Shown in pieces: positions 51,596-60,631 of a stretch of 64,000 nucleotides of DNA. The stretch comes from Ectobacillus ponti. Its GTDB lineage: Bacteria; Bacillota; Bacilli; Bacillales; Bacillaceae_G. Made by a program: the position numbers and the translations under genes. A model generated the notes under the pieces. It searched no databases and was not told the origin of the DNA. It saw only the letters and a program-made list of their open reading frames with translations. Location: contig NZ_JANCLT010000008.1 of the NCBI RefSeq assembly GCF_024294785.1, positions 1-64,000 on the forward strand, given 5' to 3'. Each line of letters begins with the position of its first letter. Position 1 is the stretch's first letter.

Positions 51596-51664
51596 TTTCC
51601 GGAAAAGCGGAACTTTCCGTTTTCCCGGAAGAATCCTGTCCGTCGATTTCCGAAAAATCGGAAA
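51596..51664. promoter_or_regulatory. Three activator palindromes TTTCCG-N6-CGGAA
   Basis: TTTCCG-GAAAAG-CGGAA (51596-51612), TTTCCG-TTTTCC-CGGAA (51614-51630) and TTTCCG-AAAAAT-CGGAAA (51647-51664). Same arms, same six-base spacing, different centres. They lie about 90-170 bp upstream of the sigma-54 promoter, so they are probable binding sites of the activator at 55.6 kb. Confidence 0.78.
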
Positions 51665-51679
51665 ATTCCTCTTCGTTTT

Positions 51680-51710
51680 TTCAATATTTTTTATAATAAA
51701 AAATATTGAA
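51680..51710. repeat. Perfect 31-bp AT-rich palindrome
   Basis: 15-bp arm TTCAATATTTTTTAT, one central A, and the exact complement. It lies between the activator palindromes and the -24 element. It could extrude as a cruciform, act as a bidirectional terminator, or help bend DNA for sigma-54 activation. Confidence 0.7.
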
Positions 51711-51749
51711 CCTTGAGGGGAAGCGAATTTGCGTTCTTGCCCCTTCACA

Positions 51750-51767
51750 TTGGCACACTGCTTGCTT
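51750..51767 (+). promoter_or_regulatory. Sigma-54 promoter of the 3-hydroxybutyrate operon
   Basis: TTGGCACACTGCTTGCTT, a full match to TGGCAC-N5-TTGCW; GG at 51752-51753 and GC at 51764-51765, 10 bp apart. 70 bp before the permease start. Confidence 0.93.
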
Positions 51768-51837
51768 AATAAAGAGACAGGATCGGCTTTCAGTTGTTTT
51801 GAAACCGCTTCCGCCATTAAGAAAAAGGGGGATGTGT

Positions 51838-53271
51838 ATGGATTTAGTTGTGATTTTATTGGCTCTTGGACTTTTGATGTTTGTAGCGTACCGCGGCTTT
51901 TCCGTTATTCTGTTTGCACCCATCTGTGCTTTGTTTGCGGTATTGCTGACAGAGCCAAGCTACGTGCTCCCATTTTTCTCCAACGTGTTCATGGAGAAAA
52001 TGGTCGGCTTCATTAAATCATATTTTCCTGTGTTTTTGCTTGGGGCGATATTCGGTAAAATTGTGGAAATGTCCGGAATTGCTTCCTCCATTGCCAAGAC
52101 CATTGTGCAGGTGGTCGGCGCCAAACGCGCAATTCTGGCCATCGTCCTCATGGGAGCTATCTTAACTTACAGTGGTGTCAGCTTGTTTGTGGTTGTGTTT
52201 GCGATTTATCCATTTGCAGCCCATATGTTCCGTGAGGCCGATATTCCAAAGCGCCTCATTCCAGGGACGATTGCTCTTGGCGCGTTCACGTTTACGATGG
52301 ATGCCCTGCCGGGAACACCGCAAATCCAAAACGTTATTCCAACAACCTTTTTCAAGACTGACATTTATGCTGCACCGGCACTTGGGACAATCGGAGCCAT
52401 TTTTGTACTGGTAACCGGTCTCTTGTACATGGAATCCCGCCGGAAAAAGGCGGAACGGGCCGGTGAAGGCTATTACGGCTTCGGCAATCCGGAGCTGGCG
52501 GCCGCGCAGGAAGCCTATGTCAATGAACCGGAAATTCCGGAGGGTCTGCCAACCGGAATCGGCCGTCAAATCTTGGCATTCGTGCCGCTTGTGCTGGTTG
52601 GCGTCACGAACAAGCTGTTCACAACGTACCTGCCGAAATGGTATCCAAACGGCTTTGACTTTGAAGCGATCGGCCTGAAGGCATTCGGCAAGGTGCAGCT
52701 GCCATCTGTTCTGGCCATCTGGTCCGTGGAAATGGCGTTGCTGATCGGGATTTTGACAGCCATCCTGTATGACTTCAAGCGGGTGCAATCTAATTTCCAG
52801 GCAGGCTTGAATGTCAGCATCGGCGGAGCCCTGCTGGCGGCGATGAACACCGGCGCAGAGTACGGCTTTGGCGGGGTCATCTCTTCTCTTCCAGGTTTTG
52901 GGGTGGTCAGCAAAGGAATTTCAGAAACTTTCACGAATCCTCTAGTGAACGGTGCAGTTACAACAACAACCCTGGCGGGGGTCACCGGCTCAGCATCCGG
53001 CGGCATGGGGATTGCGCTCAGCGCCATGTCCGAGAAGTATTTGGCGGCAATTGAGAAGTTCAATATTCCGCCGGAGGTCATGCACCGGGTCATTTCGATG
53101 GCATCGGGCGGGATGGACACCTTGCCGCATAACGGTGCAGTTATTACATTGCTTGCGGTCACTGGCCTGACACACCGCCAGTCCTACCGTGATATTTTTG
53201 CCATCACACTGATTAAGACGGCAGCTGTATTCTTCATCATTCTGATGTACAGTCTGACTGGTCTTGTGTAA
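51838..53271 (+). CDS. GntP-family permease, probable 3-hydroxybutyrate transporter
   Basis: 477 residues from the ATG at 51838, preceded by AAAAGGGGG; earlier in-frame codons overlap the promoter. Around twelve hydrophobic segments, with the GntP-type [16 protein letters not shown] and [15 protein letters not shown] stretches. First gene of permease-scoA-scoB-bdh, the order of B. subtilis yxjC-scoAB-yxjF. I recall the equivalent B. thuringiensis permease being called HbuT and placed under SigL and HbcR; the substrate here is inferred from that set. Confidence 0.87.
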   Translation: MDLVVILLALGLLMFVAYRGFSVILFAPICALFAVLLTEPSYVLPFFSNVFMEKMVGFIKSYFPVFLLGAIFGKIVEMSGIASSIAKTIVQVVGAKRAILAIVLMGAILTYSGVSLFVVVFAIYPFAAHMFREADIPKRLIPGTIALGAFTFTMDALPGTPQIQNVIPTTFFKTDIYAAPALGTIGAIFVLVTGLLYMESRRKKAERAGEGYYGFGNPELAAAQEAYVNEPEIPEGLPTGIGRQILAFVPLVLVGVTNKLFTTYLPKWYPNGFDFEAIGLKAFGKVQLPSVLAIWSVEMALLIGILTAILYDFKRVQSNFQAGLNVSIGGALLAAMNTGAEYGFGGVISSLPGFGVVSKGISETFTNPLVNGAVTTTTLAGVTGSASGGMGIALSAMSEKYLAAIEKFNIPPEVMHRVISMASGGMDTLPHNGAVITLLAVTGLTHRQSYRDIFAITLIKTAAVFFIILMYSLTGLV

Positions 53272-53294
53272 ACAAAGGAAAGGGGTATGGGAGT

Positions 53295-53996
53295 ATGAAG
53301 GGCGGAAAAGTAGTAGCATCCTTTGAAGAAGCAGTAAGAGACATTGGGGACGGCGCAACGCTGATTGTAGGCGGCTTCGGCCTGTGCGGCATTCCGGAGA
53401 AGGCCATTTTGGCGCTCCGTGATAAAGGGGTAAAGGATTTGACGGTTGTCAGCAACAACTGCGGCGTGGATGATTGGGGCCTTGGCCTGCTGCTGGCGAA
53501 CAAGCAGATTAAGAAAATGGTTTCCTCTTATGTGGGCGAAAATAAAATTTTCGAGCAGCAATTCCTGAGCGGCGAGCTGGAGGTTGAGCTTGTGCCCCAA
53601 GGTACGCTGGCTGAGCGCATCCGTGCAGGCGGCGCGGGCATTCCGGCCTTCTACACTGCCACAGGCGTGGGTACGCCGATTGCAGAGGGAAAAGAGCACA
53701 AGGAGTTTGACGGCCGTACATATATTTTAGAGCGCGGCATCGTCGGCGACTTTGCGCTGGTAAAGGCGTGGAAGGCAGATACACTCGGAAACCTTGTATA
53801 CCGCAAAACATCCCGCAACTTCAATCCAGTGGCGGCTACGGCGGGCAAAATCACGATTGCCGAGGTAGAGGAAATTGTGGAAGCCGGCGAGCTGGATCCG
53901 GATGAAATCCATACACCAGGCATCTATGTGCAGCGCGTGCTGCTGGGCACAAACTATGAAAAACGCATTGAACGCCGTACGGTTCTGCAGGCATAA
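53295..53996 (+). CDS. scoA: Succinyl-CoA:3-ketoacid CoA-transferase subunit A
   Basis: 233 residues, class I CoA-transferase alpha subunit. The CoA-binding [10 protein letters not shown] (about 25-34) is typical. With ScoB it moves CoA from succinyl-CoA to acetoacetate, giving acetoacetyl-CoA. Ribosome site AAAGGGG. 23 nt after the permease and 12 nt before scoB, so the subunits are made together. Confidence 0.95.
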   Translation: MKGGKVVASFEEAVRDIGDGATLIVGGFGLCGIPEKAILALRDKGVKDLTVVSNNCGVDDWGLGLLLANKQIKKMVSSYVGENKIFEQQFLSGELEVELVPQGTLAERIRAGGAGIPAFYTATGVGTPIAEGKEHKEFDGRTYILERGIVGDFALVKAWKADTLGNLVYRKTSRNFNPVAATAGKITIAEVEEIVEAGELDPDEIHTPGIYVQRVLLGTNYEKRIERRTVLQA

Positions 53997-54008
53997 GGAG
54001 GGGTAAAG

Positions 54009-54665
54009 ATGAATGCAAGAATGAAAATTGTAAAACGCGCAGTGAAAGAGATTCAGGATGGCATGAACGTAAACCTGGGGATTGGAATTCCGACGCTTGT
54101 GGCCAACGAAATTCCAAGCGATTACAATGTGCTGCTGCAATCTGAAAACGGCTTGCTTGGCATCGGGCCATATCCAATGGCCGGCGCTGAAGACCCGGAC
54201 CTGATCAATGCCGGCAAAGAGACAGTCACGGCTGTTTCCGGCGCTTCCTATTTTGACAGCGCCGAGTCCTTCGCCATGATCCGCGGCGGCCATATTGACC
54301 TGGCGATTCTGGGCGGCATGGAGGTATCCGAAACGGGAGACCTCGCCAACTGGATGATTCCGGGCAAGATGGTCAAGGGCATGGGCGGCGCAATGGACCT
54401 GGTGAACGGAGCAAAACGCATCATCGTCATTATGGAGCATGCGAACAAGTACGGCGAGTCCAAGGTGAAAACACAATGTACGCTGCCTCTTACAGGAAAA
54501 GGCGTTGTACACCGCCTGATCACGGACCTGGCAGTGTTTGATTTCACGCCAAGCGGCATGGTGCTTGTAGAGCTGCAGGAAGGGGCAACTCTCGAAGAGG
54601 TGCAGCAAAAAACAGAAGCGGCGTTCACGGTCAGCCCGCAGCTGGCAGCAGCTGAAACGCGATAA
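54009..54665 (+). CDS. scoB: Succinyl-CoA:3-ketoacid CoA-transferase subunit B
   Basis: 218 residues, beta subunit. The S-E-N-G-L-L-G-I-G motif (about 46-54) carries the catalytic Glu that forms the enzyme-CoA thioester. [11 protein letters not shown] opening and G-G-A-M-D-L-V are family marks. Ribosome site AAGGAGGGG. Partner of ScoA. Confidence 0.95.
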   Translation: MNARMKIVKRAVKEIQDGMNVNLGIGIPTLVANEIPSDYNVLLQSENGLLGIGPYPMAGAEDPDLINAGKETVTAVSGASYFDSAESFAMIRGGHIDLAILGGMEVSETGDLANWMIPGKMVKGMGGAMDLVNGAKRIIVIMEHANKYGESKVKTQCTLPLTGKGVVHRLITDLAVFDFTPSGMVLVELQEGATLEEVQQKTEAAFTVSPQLAAAETR

Positions 54666-54680
54666 ACAGGGGGAATACAA

Positions 54681-55466
54681 ATGAGCCGTCAGCTAGAACA
54701 AAAGGTTGCGTTGATCACGGGAGCGGCAAGCGGTATTGGGCTGGAAATCGCCCGTGCCTTTGCAACAGAGGGAGCAAAGGTTATCATTTCTGATTTGAAT
54801 GCGGAGGCGGCGGAGCGGGCTGCCCGGGAGCTGCAGGAGCAAGGCTTTGAAGCCTTGGCTGTGGCTTGCGATGTGACAAAGGAGGAGCAGGTGGCGCAAA
54901 GCTTCCAAACAACCATGGAGGCATTCGGCCGCTTGGATATCCTGGTGAACAATGCGGGACTGCAGTATGTATCCCCAATTGAAGAGTTTCCGACAGAGAA
55001 GTTCGAGTTTTTGGTGAAGGTCATGCTGACTGCCCCTTTTATTGGCATTAAGCATGCTTTCCCGATCATGAAGCAGCAGGGCACCGGCCGGATTATTAAC
55101 ATGGCCTCCATCAACGGCCTTGTCGGCTTTGCCGGAAAGGCGGCCTACAACAGCGCCAAGCATGGTGTCATCGGTTTGACCAAGGTGGCTGCGCTGGAAG
55201 GTGCGGAGCATGGGGTGACAGTCAATGCGCTTTGCCCGGGCTATGTGGATACACCGCTTGTGCGCGGCCAGCTGCAGGACTTGGCAAAAACACGGAATGT
55301 ACCATTGGAAAGTGTGCTGGAGGCGGTCATCTATCCGCTTGTGCCGCAGAAGCGTCTGCTGGCTGTAGAGGAAATTGCCGACTACGCCGTGTTCTTGGCG
55401 AGCGATAAGGCAAAAGGCATTACTGGCCAGGCGGCCGTGCTGGATGGCGGTTATACAGTACAGTAA
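54681..55466 (+). CDS. 3-hydroxybutyrate dehydrogenase
   Basis: 261 residues, classical short-chain dehydrogenase. T-G-A-A-S-G-I-G (14-21) binds NAD, N-N-A-G is conserved, catalytic Ser in I-N-M-A-S-I-N-G and Y-N-S-A-K (YxxxK, about 155-159). The Q/H-A-F-P-I-M and [12 protein letters not shown]-x-Q segments are those of D-3-hydroxybutyrate dehydrogenases. Oxidises 3-hydroxybutyrate, possibly from PHB, to acetoacetate for ScoAB. Last structural gene of the operon. Confidence 0.92.
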   Translation: MSRQLEQKVALITGAASGIGLEIARAFATEGAKVIISDLNAEAAERAARELQEQGFEALAVACDVTKEEQVAQSFQTTMEAFGRLDILVNNAGLQYVSPIEEFPTEKFEFLVKVMLTAPFIGIKHAFPIMKQQGTGRIINMASINGLVGFAGKAAYNSAKHGVIGLTKVAALEGAEHGVTVNALCPGYVDTPLVRGQLQDLAKTRNVPLESVLEAVIYPLVPQKRLLAVEEIADYAVFLASDKAKGITGQAAVLDGGYTVQ

Positions 55467-55481
55467 GCACGGGCGCTCTCC

Positions 55482-55499
55482 TATCTGAAAAGTCAGATA
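55482..55499. repeat. Inverted repeat between dehydrogenase and activator genes
   Basis: TATCTGA-AAAG-TCAGATA, perfect 7-bp arms, without a T run. It lies just upstream of the activator promoter and might be an operator or a weak terminator. Confidence 0.4.
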
Positions 55500-55504
55500 A
55501 GTGT

Positions 55505-55533
55505 TTGGATTTCACGGTAACCTTTGTTATCAT
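55505..55533 (+). promoter_or_regulatory. Promoter of the second sigma-54 activator gene
   Basis: TTGGAT (55505-55510), 17 bp, TATCAT (55528-55533) with TG one base upstream (extended -10). Confidence 0.5.
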
Positions 55534-55576
55534 AATAATAGTGAAATCTGATACGGGGATGGGGGAGACGTGCAGC

Positions 55577-56986
55577 ATGACAGCGAAGTTGAATGCGTTG
55601 CCGTATGAATGGCTGGAGGAAATTATCAATCTGGCGGCGGAATGGATTGTTGTTGTAGACGTGAACGGGATCATTTGTTATATCAATCAAGCATACTGCG
55701 AGTTTCTGGGCACGACCATCGAGGAAGCTGTCGGGAAGCCGGTGGGAAACGTGATTGAAAACTCCCGCATGCATGTCGTGGTCCGGACCGGCCAGGCAGA
55801 GGTGGCCTCCATCCAGTCCATCAAGGGAAGCGAGATGGTTGCCAACCGCTACCCGCTGTATGTGCAGGGAGAACTGGTTGGTGCTGTCGGCACTGTCATG
55901 TTTCGAAATGCGCAGGATTGGCTGGAATACTCGCAAAAGGTGCAGCCGCTTGTCGAGGAGTTAAAGTACTATAAAACAAGATTTGAGCGCGAGCTCCGCG
56001 GCAAATACCGGTTTTCGGATTTAATTGGCCAAAGCCCGCGCTTTCTGGAAGCAAAGCACTTGGCTGAGCGGGTATCAGGCAGCCAGTCTGCGGTGCTTCT
56101 TCTTGGTGAATCCGGAACGGGGAAGGAGCTGTTTGCACACGCCATTCATAACAACAGCGTGCGCAGCCCCTTCCCGTTTGTCCGTGTAAATTGCGCCTCC
56201 ATTCCGGAGCATCTGCTGGAATCGGAGCTGTTTGGCTATGAGGAGGGTGCCTTCACCGGGGCAAAGCGCGGCGGCAAAAAGGGCAAGTTCGAGCTGGCGC
56301 ATCGCGGCACGCTGTTTTTGGACGAGGTCGGTGATATGCCGCTGCCCATGCAAAGCAAGCTGCTGCGGGCTTTGCAGGAGAAGGAGATTGAAAGAATCGG
56401 CGGACATGCCCCTGTGCTGGTGGATGTGCGCATTATCGCGGCAACACACCGGAATCTGGAACAAATGGTGGAGGAAGGAAGGTTCCGCCAGGACTTATAT
56501 TACCGGTTGAATGTCATGAAGATTGAAATTCCGCCGCTCCGCGAGCGAAAGGCGGATATTGGCCCTATTTCCCGTGTGCTGCTGGAGAAGCTGGGGCGCA
56601 AATTTAACCGTCACGGCATTATGCTGGCGGGGGACGTGGTACAGCAGCTGCAGCAGCATAATTGGCCCGGCAATATTCGGGAACTGGAGAACGTGCTGGA
56701 GCGGGCAGTCAATGTATTGGAGGGACCTGTCATCGGGCTGCATCATCTGCCGCTTTACTTGCAGGATGATATGGCGGTGGCGCACCGTGAGCATCGGCCG
56801 CCTGTTTCTTGTACACAAAAGAATCCGGCCCTGTTACCCTTAAAGGATGCGGTCGCAGCAGCCGAGCGGGAAGCAATTATGCTTGCCCTGCAATTTGCGC
56901 AGGGAAACAAGGTACAGGCAGCAAGGCTGCTTGGAATTGGAAAGACGAGCTTGTATGATAAATGCAAGCTGTATGGAATTGATTGA
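55577..56986 (+). CDS. Sigma-54-dependent activator with PAS domain (HbcR-like)
   Basis: 469 residues from the ATG at 55577 (GGGGGAG upstream; an in-frame ATG at 55559 is possible). PAS domain about 15-115, AAA+ domain about 150-380 with [14 protein letters not shown] (sigma-54 loop), F-L-D-E-V-G-D-M and R-Q-D-L-Y-Y-R-L-N, then a Fis-type helix-turn-helix at the end ([19 protein letters not shown]). It follows the 3-hydroxybutyrate genes and is the obvious candidate to bind the TTTCCG-N6-CGGAA sites and switch them on. Confidence 0.92.
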   Translation: MTAKLNALPYEWLEEIINLAAEWIVVVDVNGIICYINQAYCEFLGTTIEEAVGKPVGNVIENSRMHVVVRTGQAEVASIQSIKGSEMVANRYPLYVQGELVGAVGTVMFRNAQDWLEYSQKVQPLVEELKYYKTRFERELRGKYRFSDLIGQSPRFLEAKHLAERVSGSQSAVLLLGESGTGKELFAHAIHNNSVRSPFPFVRVNCASIPEHLLESELFGYEEGAFTGAKRGGKKGKFELAHRGTLFLDEVGDMPLPMQSKLLRALQEKEIERIGGHAPVLVDVRIIAATHRNLEQMVEEGRFRQDLYYRLNVMKIEIPPLRERKADIGPISRVLLEKLGRKFNRHGIMLAGDVVQQLQQHNWPGNIRELENVLERAVNVLEGPVIGLHHLPLYLQDDMAVAHREHRPPVSCTQKNPALLPLKDAVAAAEREAIMLALQFAQGNKVQAARLLGIGKTSLYDKCKLYGID

Positions 56987-57036
56987 GGCATGCTTATAGT
57001 CCCAATCCCCGACCCGGGGCTATAACGGCAGCTTGG

Positions 57037-57066
57037 CAGAGGCGGAAGCACCGTCTCTTTTTTTTA
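57037..57066 (+). terminator. Terminator after the second activator gene
   Basis: AGAGGCGG pairs with CCGTCTCT (one wobble) around AAGCA, followed by eight Ts. A separate hairpin TATAG-CCC/GGG-CTATA lies at 57008-57023 without a T run. Confidence 0.8.
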
Positions 57067-57167
57067 TGGGTGATCCTGCCAATCACGCCCTTTGTTTTCC
57101 TTCTGGAATGGCTTATACTATGTTAGGGGATTTTCTCGTAAGGAGAGGGAACAGGGGGATTGGCAAT

Positions 57168-58376
57168 ATGAGAGAGTTTGATAGCTTATTGGACAGGAAT
57201 ATGTACCGGGTCATTATGGCAATTGTAATTGTTCTGATGATTGCGGGGGTTATCATTGGAAATGAATGGGGCATCCAGCTGCTTGTGCACTCGTTATTTG
57301 TTTCAGCCGTCTCACTGCTCATCGTTCTATTTTTACGGCAAGGGACAAATCGGATTAAGTGTGCTCTTATATTTACAGCAACTATTTATTTTTACGTATT
57401 ATTTTTTCTATACCCAAAAACTGCGTCTACTCTTGTCTTGCTGACATGCGCCCCGATTCTGGCTATTCTCTTCTTTCATAGAAGGATGTTTTACACGCTG
57501 TTTTCAGTGAATGCTTTGTTCTTGGCAGGCTTATTCATGTACCTGTATATGAAGGACAGTAATAATCTGCATGATTATCTGCGGTTGGATATGGCCGGAA
57601 ATATTCTGAATATTATTACGATACAGGTCATTATCTTTTTTGTTTTCTACTTAACAAGCAAACGAATAGAGCGGCTGTCTGTCTATTATCAGGAAATACA
57701 GAAGGCGGAAAGGCTGCGCACAGCCGGACAGCTTGCAGCGGCAGTAGCCCATGAAATCCGCAATCCCATTACGGTTGTAAGCGGGTTTTTGCAAATGTAT
57801 CAGCAGGATCAGGAGATTCCAGTCCATGTCCGGCAGAACTTTCAGCTGATGCAGGGGGAATTGGGCATGGCTGAACACGTCATCCAGGACTTTCTCTCGC
57901 TTGCGAAGCCGCGTAGCGAGCAGGCAGACTGTATTCATGTACAGGATACGCTGCACAGTGTAATCGACCTGTTGTCTTCCTACGCCTTGATGAACAGTGT
58001 TTCCATTGTGCTTGATGCGGAAGGGGATGATCGTATTGCCTGCAGTGCCGTGGAGTTTAAGCAGGTGATGGTGAATCTGCTGAAGAATGCCATTGAAGCC
58101 ATCGGCCATGATGGGACAATCTTTGTATCGGTCGAGCAGCGTGCCGGAGCTGTCGGCATTTCTATTCAGGATACAGGTGCCGGCATGACAGAAGAAGAGC
58201 TGCTGCAGATCGGAACCCCGTTCTACTCTTTGAAGAGCAAAGGAACTGGGCTGGGCCTTATGATTTGCTATAACATTATGGAAAAGTGCGGGGGCAGCCT
58301 TAAGTTCGCCAGCAAAAAGAGAGAAGGCACCATGGTAGAGCTGACTTTTCCGGTCTGTTGCAACCACTCAGCGTGA
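57168..58376 (+). CDS. Membrane sensor histidine kinase, orphan (sporulation-kinase type)
   Basis: 402 residues from the ATG at 57168, with AGGGGGAT 7 nt upstream; longer frames begin inside the preceding terminator. Five or six membrane helices in the first ~185 residues, without a large extracellular loop. Kinase core: H-box A-H-E-I-R-N-P-I-T-V-V-S-G-F, N-box N-L-L-K-N-A-I-E-A, G1 D-T-G-A-G-M, G2 K-G-T-G-L-G-L. No response regulator on either side, as for KinB-like kinases that feed Spo0F. Promoter TTGTTT-16-TATACT at 57092-57119. Its target is not known from sequence. Confidence 0.88.
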   Translation: MREFDSLLDRNMYRVIMAIVIVLMIAGVIIGNEWGIQLLVHSLFVSAVSLLIVLFLRQGTNRIKCALIFTATIYFYVLFFLYPKTASTLVLLTCAPILAILFFHRRMFYTLFSVNALFLAGLFMYLYMKDSNNLHDYLRLDMAGNILNIITIQVIIFFVFYLTSKRIERLSVYYQEIQKAERLRTAGQLAAAVAHEIRNPITVVSGFLQMYQQDQEIPVHVRQNFQLMQGELGMAEHVIQDFLSLAKPRSEQADCIHVQDTLHSVIDLLSSYALMNSVSIVLDAEGDDRIACSAVEFKQVMVNLLKNAIEAIGHDGTIFVSVEQRAGAVGISIQDTGAGMTEEELLQIGTPFYSLKSKGTGLGLMICYNIMEKCGGSLKFASKKREGTMVELTFPVCCNHSA

Positions 58377-58388
58377 GTGGTTGTTTTG
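58361..58388 (+). terminator. Terminator of the kinase gene
   Basis: CAACCACTCA and TGAGTGGTTG pair perfectly around GCG, followed by TTTTGTTG; the left arm is in the last codons. Confidence 0.83.
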
Positions 58389-58417
58389 TTGTATGATAAA
58401 AGCGGAGGGATGGCAGG

Positions 58418-59347
58418 ATGAAAATTGATAACATTTTGGTGACAGGACGTATATATAAAACCGTGGAGCCGCTGATTCGAACGCGATTGAATAAGCAGCT
58501 TCGCTTTCTTGCTGAAGAAGAGGTCAAGCCGCAGGACTTTGACTGGGCGGATGCTTATGTAAGCTTTCGTCCGACCGGGAATTTTTCATTCGGCGGCCTC
58601 AAATGGGTGCACTCCTTTGGAGCGGGGGTAGACAGCTTTTTACATAACCGTTCCTGGAAAAAGGACGTGCTGCTGACGAGAACCGTTTGCTCCTTCGGAC
58701 AGAAGATTAGTGAGTATTGCTTGAGCTATATGCTGAGGGAAACGCAAAAGCATGGGGTGTATCAGGCGCTGCAGGAACAGCGGCAATGGAATCCGGTTGA
58801 GCCTGTGTCTCTATCCTCACAAAGGGTTGTCATATATGGGACAGGCGAAATTGGGCAAGAGGTGGCCCGGACGCTTGCTTTCTTCGGTGCCAAACCGATT
58901 GGCATATCCTTAAGCGGGACAACGAAGCCGCATTTTGCCGAGGTTCTTCCGGCTTCCGGAGCAGCTGGCAGCTTGAATTCAGCGGATTGGGTAATTTCCA
59001 CACTTCCATTAACAACAGAAACAGAGGGGATGTTCAACGCAGCATGGTTCAAAAAGCTGCAGGGGGCATGCTTCATGAATGTGGGACGGGGAGCGACTGT
59101 GGATGAGAAAGCGCTGCTGGAGGCTTTGGACCATGGCTTTGTCCGCCAAGCGGTGCTGGATGTATTTGCGGAAGAGCCGCTGCCGGAGGAATCCGCTCTG
59201 TGGCAGCATCCCAAGGTGCAGATCACGCCGCATATCTCTGCCATTACCGGTCCGGAAGAGGCTGTGCAGTGCTTTTTGGACACATTGCATCTGGTGGAGC
59301 AGGGGCTCATGCCGCCCAATAGAGTTTCAACTGAAAAAGGATACTGA
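58418..59347 (+). CDS. D-2-hydroxyacid dehydrogenase family protein
   Basis: 309 residues. NAD(P) domain with G-T-G-E-I-G-Q-E-V (about 141-149), catalytic Arg in N-V-G-R-G-A-T-V-D, Glu in D-V-F-A-E-E-P-L-P and His in I-T-P-H-I-S. These match the glyoxylate/hydroxypyruvate reductase-like branch. Substrate unknown. Follows the kinase with its own extended -10-like TGTATGATAA (58389-58398) and ribosome site GGAGGGATGGCAGG. Confidence 0.87.
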   Translation: MKIDNILVTGRIYKTVEPLIRTRLNKQLRFLAEEEVKPQDFDWADAYVSFRPTGNFSFGGLKWVHSFGAGVDSFLHNRSWKKDVLLTRTVCSFGQKISEYCLSYMLRETQKHGVYQALQEQRQWNPVEPVSLSSQRVVIYGTGEIGQEVARTLAFFGAKPIGISLSGTTKPHFAEVLPASGAAGSLNSADWVISTLPLTTETEGMFNAAWFKKLQGACFMNVGRGATVDEKALLEALDHGFVRQAVLDVFAEEPLPEESALWQHPKVQITPHISAITGPEEAVQCFLDTLHLVEQGLMPPNRVSTEKGY

Positions 59348-59372
59348 ACCCTTCCCAAAGGGTTTATTTTCA
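59346..59372 (+). terminator. Terminator after the hydroxyacid dehydrogenase gene
   Basis: AACCCTT pairs with AAGGGTT around CCC, followed by TATTTTC. Confidence 0.65.
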
Positions 59373-59377
59373 TTTAG

Positions 59378-59391
59378 CCTGAAAATTCAGG
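59378..59391. promoter_or_regulatory. Palindrome upstream of nagAB
   Basis: CCTGAAAATTCAGG, a perfect 14-bp palindrome 62 bp before nagA. It is unlike the NagR/DasR site; it may be an operator for an unlinked regulator. Confidence 0.35.
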
Positions 59392-59452
59392 TACAAGGCT
59401 ATGGCAGGCTGCTTATGATATAAGGGGGAAGCTAGAAAAGGGAGGGATGGGT

Positions 59453-60631
59453 ATGCGTGGGTGCGTGATACAAGGGCCGTTCATATACACGGAGGCAGGC
59501 GTTCTTTCTAATGGCTTTGCAGTAGTGGAGGATGGAAGAATTGCAAGAATTGGCACGGGAACATATGACGGACGGGACAGGCACATATTTTCCTTCCCGC
59601 CGGATTACAGCCTTGTGCCGGGCAGGATCGATCTGCATATCCACGGGGCAGCCGGCGCGGATGCGATGGATGCAACGGAGGAATCGCTGCGAACCATTGC
59701 TGCCGCATTGCCGCAGGAAGGGACAACCAGTTTTTTGGCTGCTACAATGACGCAACATAAGGAGAGCATTGCCGCCGCACTGCGGAATGCGGGAGGGTTT
59801 CGGCCGATTGATGGTGAAGCTGAGCTGCTCGGTGTTCATTTGGAGGGACCTTTCCTGCATCCGCAGCGTGCAGGAGCACAGCCGGCGGATGCAATCTTAG
59901 AGCCGGATCTGGAGCTGTTTCAGGAGTGGCAGCAGCTTGCGGGCGGGAGCATCCGGCTTGTCACATTGGCCCCGGAGAGAAAGGGCGGCTTGGAGCTGGT
60001 CCGCTATTTGAAGGAGCAGGGAATTGTCGTATCGATTGGGCATTCGGATGCAACCTATGAAGAGGCTGTGGCGGCGATGCAGGCAGGGGCTTCTCATGTG
60101 ACGCATTTGTTTAATGGGATGTGCGGCATGCACCACCGGGAGCCGGGGCTGCTGGGGGCAGCGCTGCTGCGGGAGGAGCTGTATGCTGAAATGATTGCGG
60201 ATGGTATTCATATCCATCCTGAAATGGTGAAGCTCGCCTGGCTGCAGAAGGGTACAGATAAGATTGTGCTCATTACAGATGCCATGCGGGCAAAGGGGCT
60301 GCCGGATGGGATGTACAAGCTCGGCGGCCAGGATGTCCGGGTGCTGGAGGGACGGGCCGCGTTGTCTGACGGCACACTGGCCGGCAGTGTGCTGCGGATG
60401 GACCAGGCTGTGCGGAATATGCTTGTTTTTACAGGCTGCACTTTGGGGGATGCAGTCCGGATGAGTTCGGAAAATCCCGCCAGGCAGCTGGGGGTGTTTG
60501 CGCGAAAGGGAAGCATTGCTGCAGGCAAGGATGCGGACCTGGTTGTGCTGAACGAGAGGCATGAGGTAGTTATGACCTGGTGCCGCGGCTATCTTTCATA
60601 TGAAAGGAGGGAGGAGGATGAAGCTGATTGA
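59453..60631 (+). CDS. nagA: N-acetylglucosamine-6-phosphate deacetylase
   Basis: 392 residues from the ATG at 59453, 7-8 nt after GGGAGG; the ATG at 59447 is too close to it. Amidohydrolase fold: metal motif D-L-H-I-H-G-A-A-G (about 58-66), E-G-P-F-L-H-P, H-S-D-A-T-Y, H-L-F-N-G-M and catalytic Asp in L-I-T-D-A-M-R-A-K-G. Deacetylates GlcNAc-6-P to glucosamine-6-P during amino-sugar use and wall recycling. Overlaps nagB by 14 nt. Confidence 0.95.
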   Translation: MRGCVIQGPFIYTEAGVLSNGFAVVEDGRIARIGTGTYDGRDRHIFSFPPDYSLVPGRIDLHIHGAAGADAMDATEESLRTIAAALPQEGTTSFLAATMTQHKESIAAALRNAGGFRPIDGEAELLGVHLEGPFLHPQRAGAQPADAILEPDLELFQEWQQLAGGSIRLVTLAPERKGGLELVRYLKEQGIVVSIGHSDATYEEAVAAMQAGASHVTHLFNGMCGMHHREPGLLGAALLREELYAEMIADGIHIHPEMVKLAWLQKGTDKIVLITDAMRAKGLPDGMYKLGGQDVRVLEGRAALSDGTLAGSVLRMDQAVRNMLVFTGCTLGDAVRMSSENPARQLGVFARKGSIAAGKDADLVVLNERHEVVMTWCRGYLSYERREEDEAD

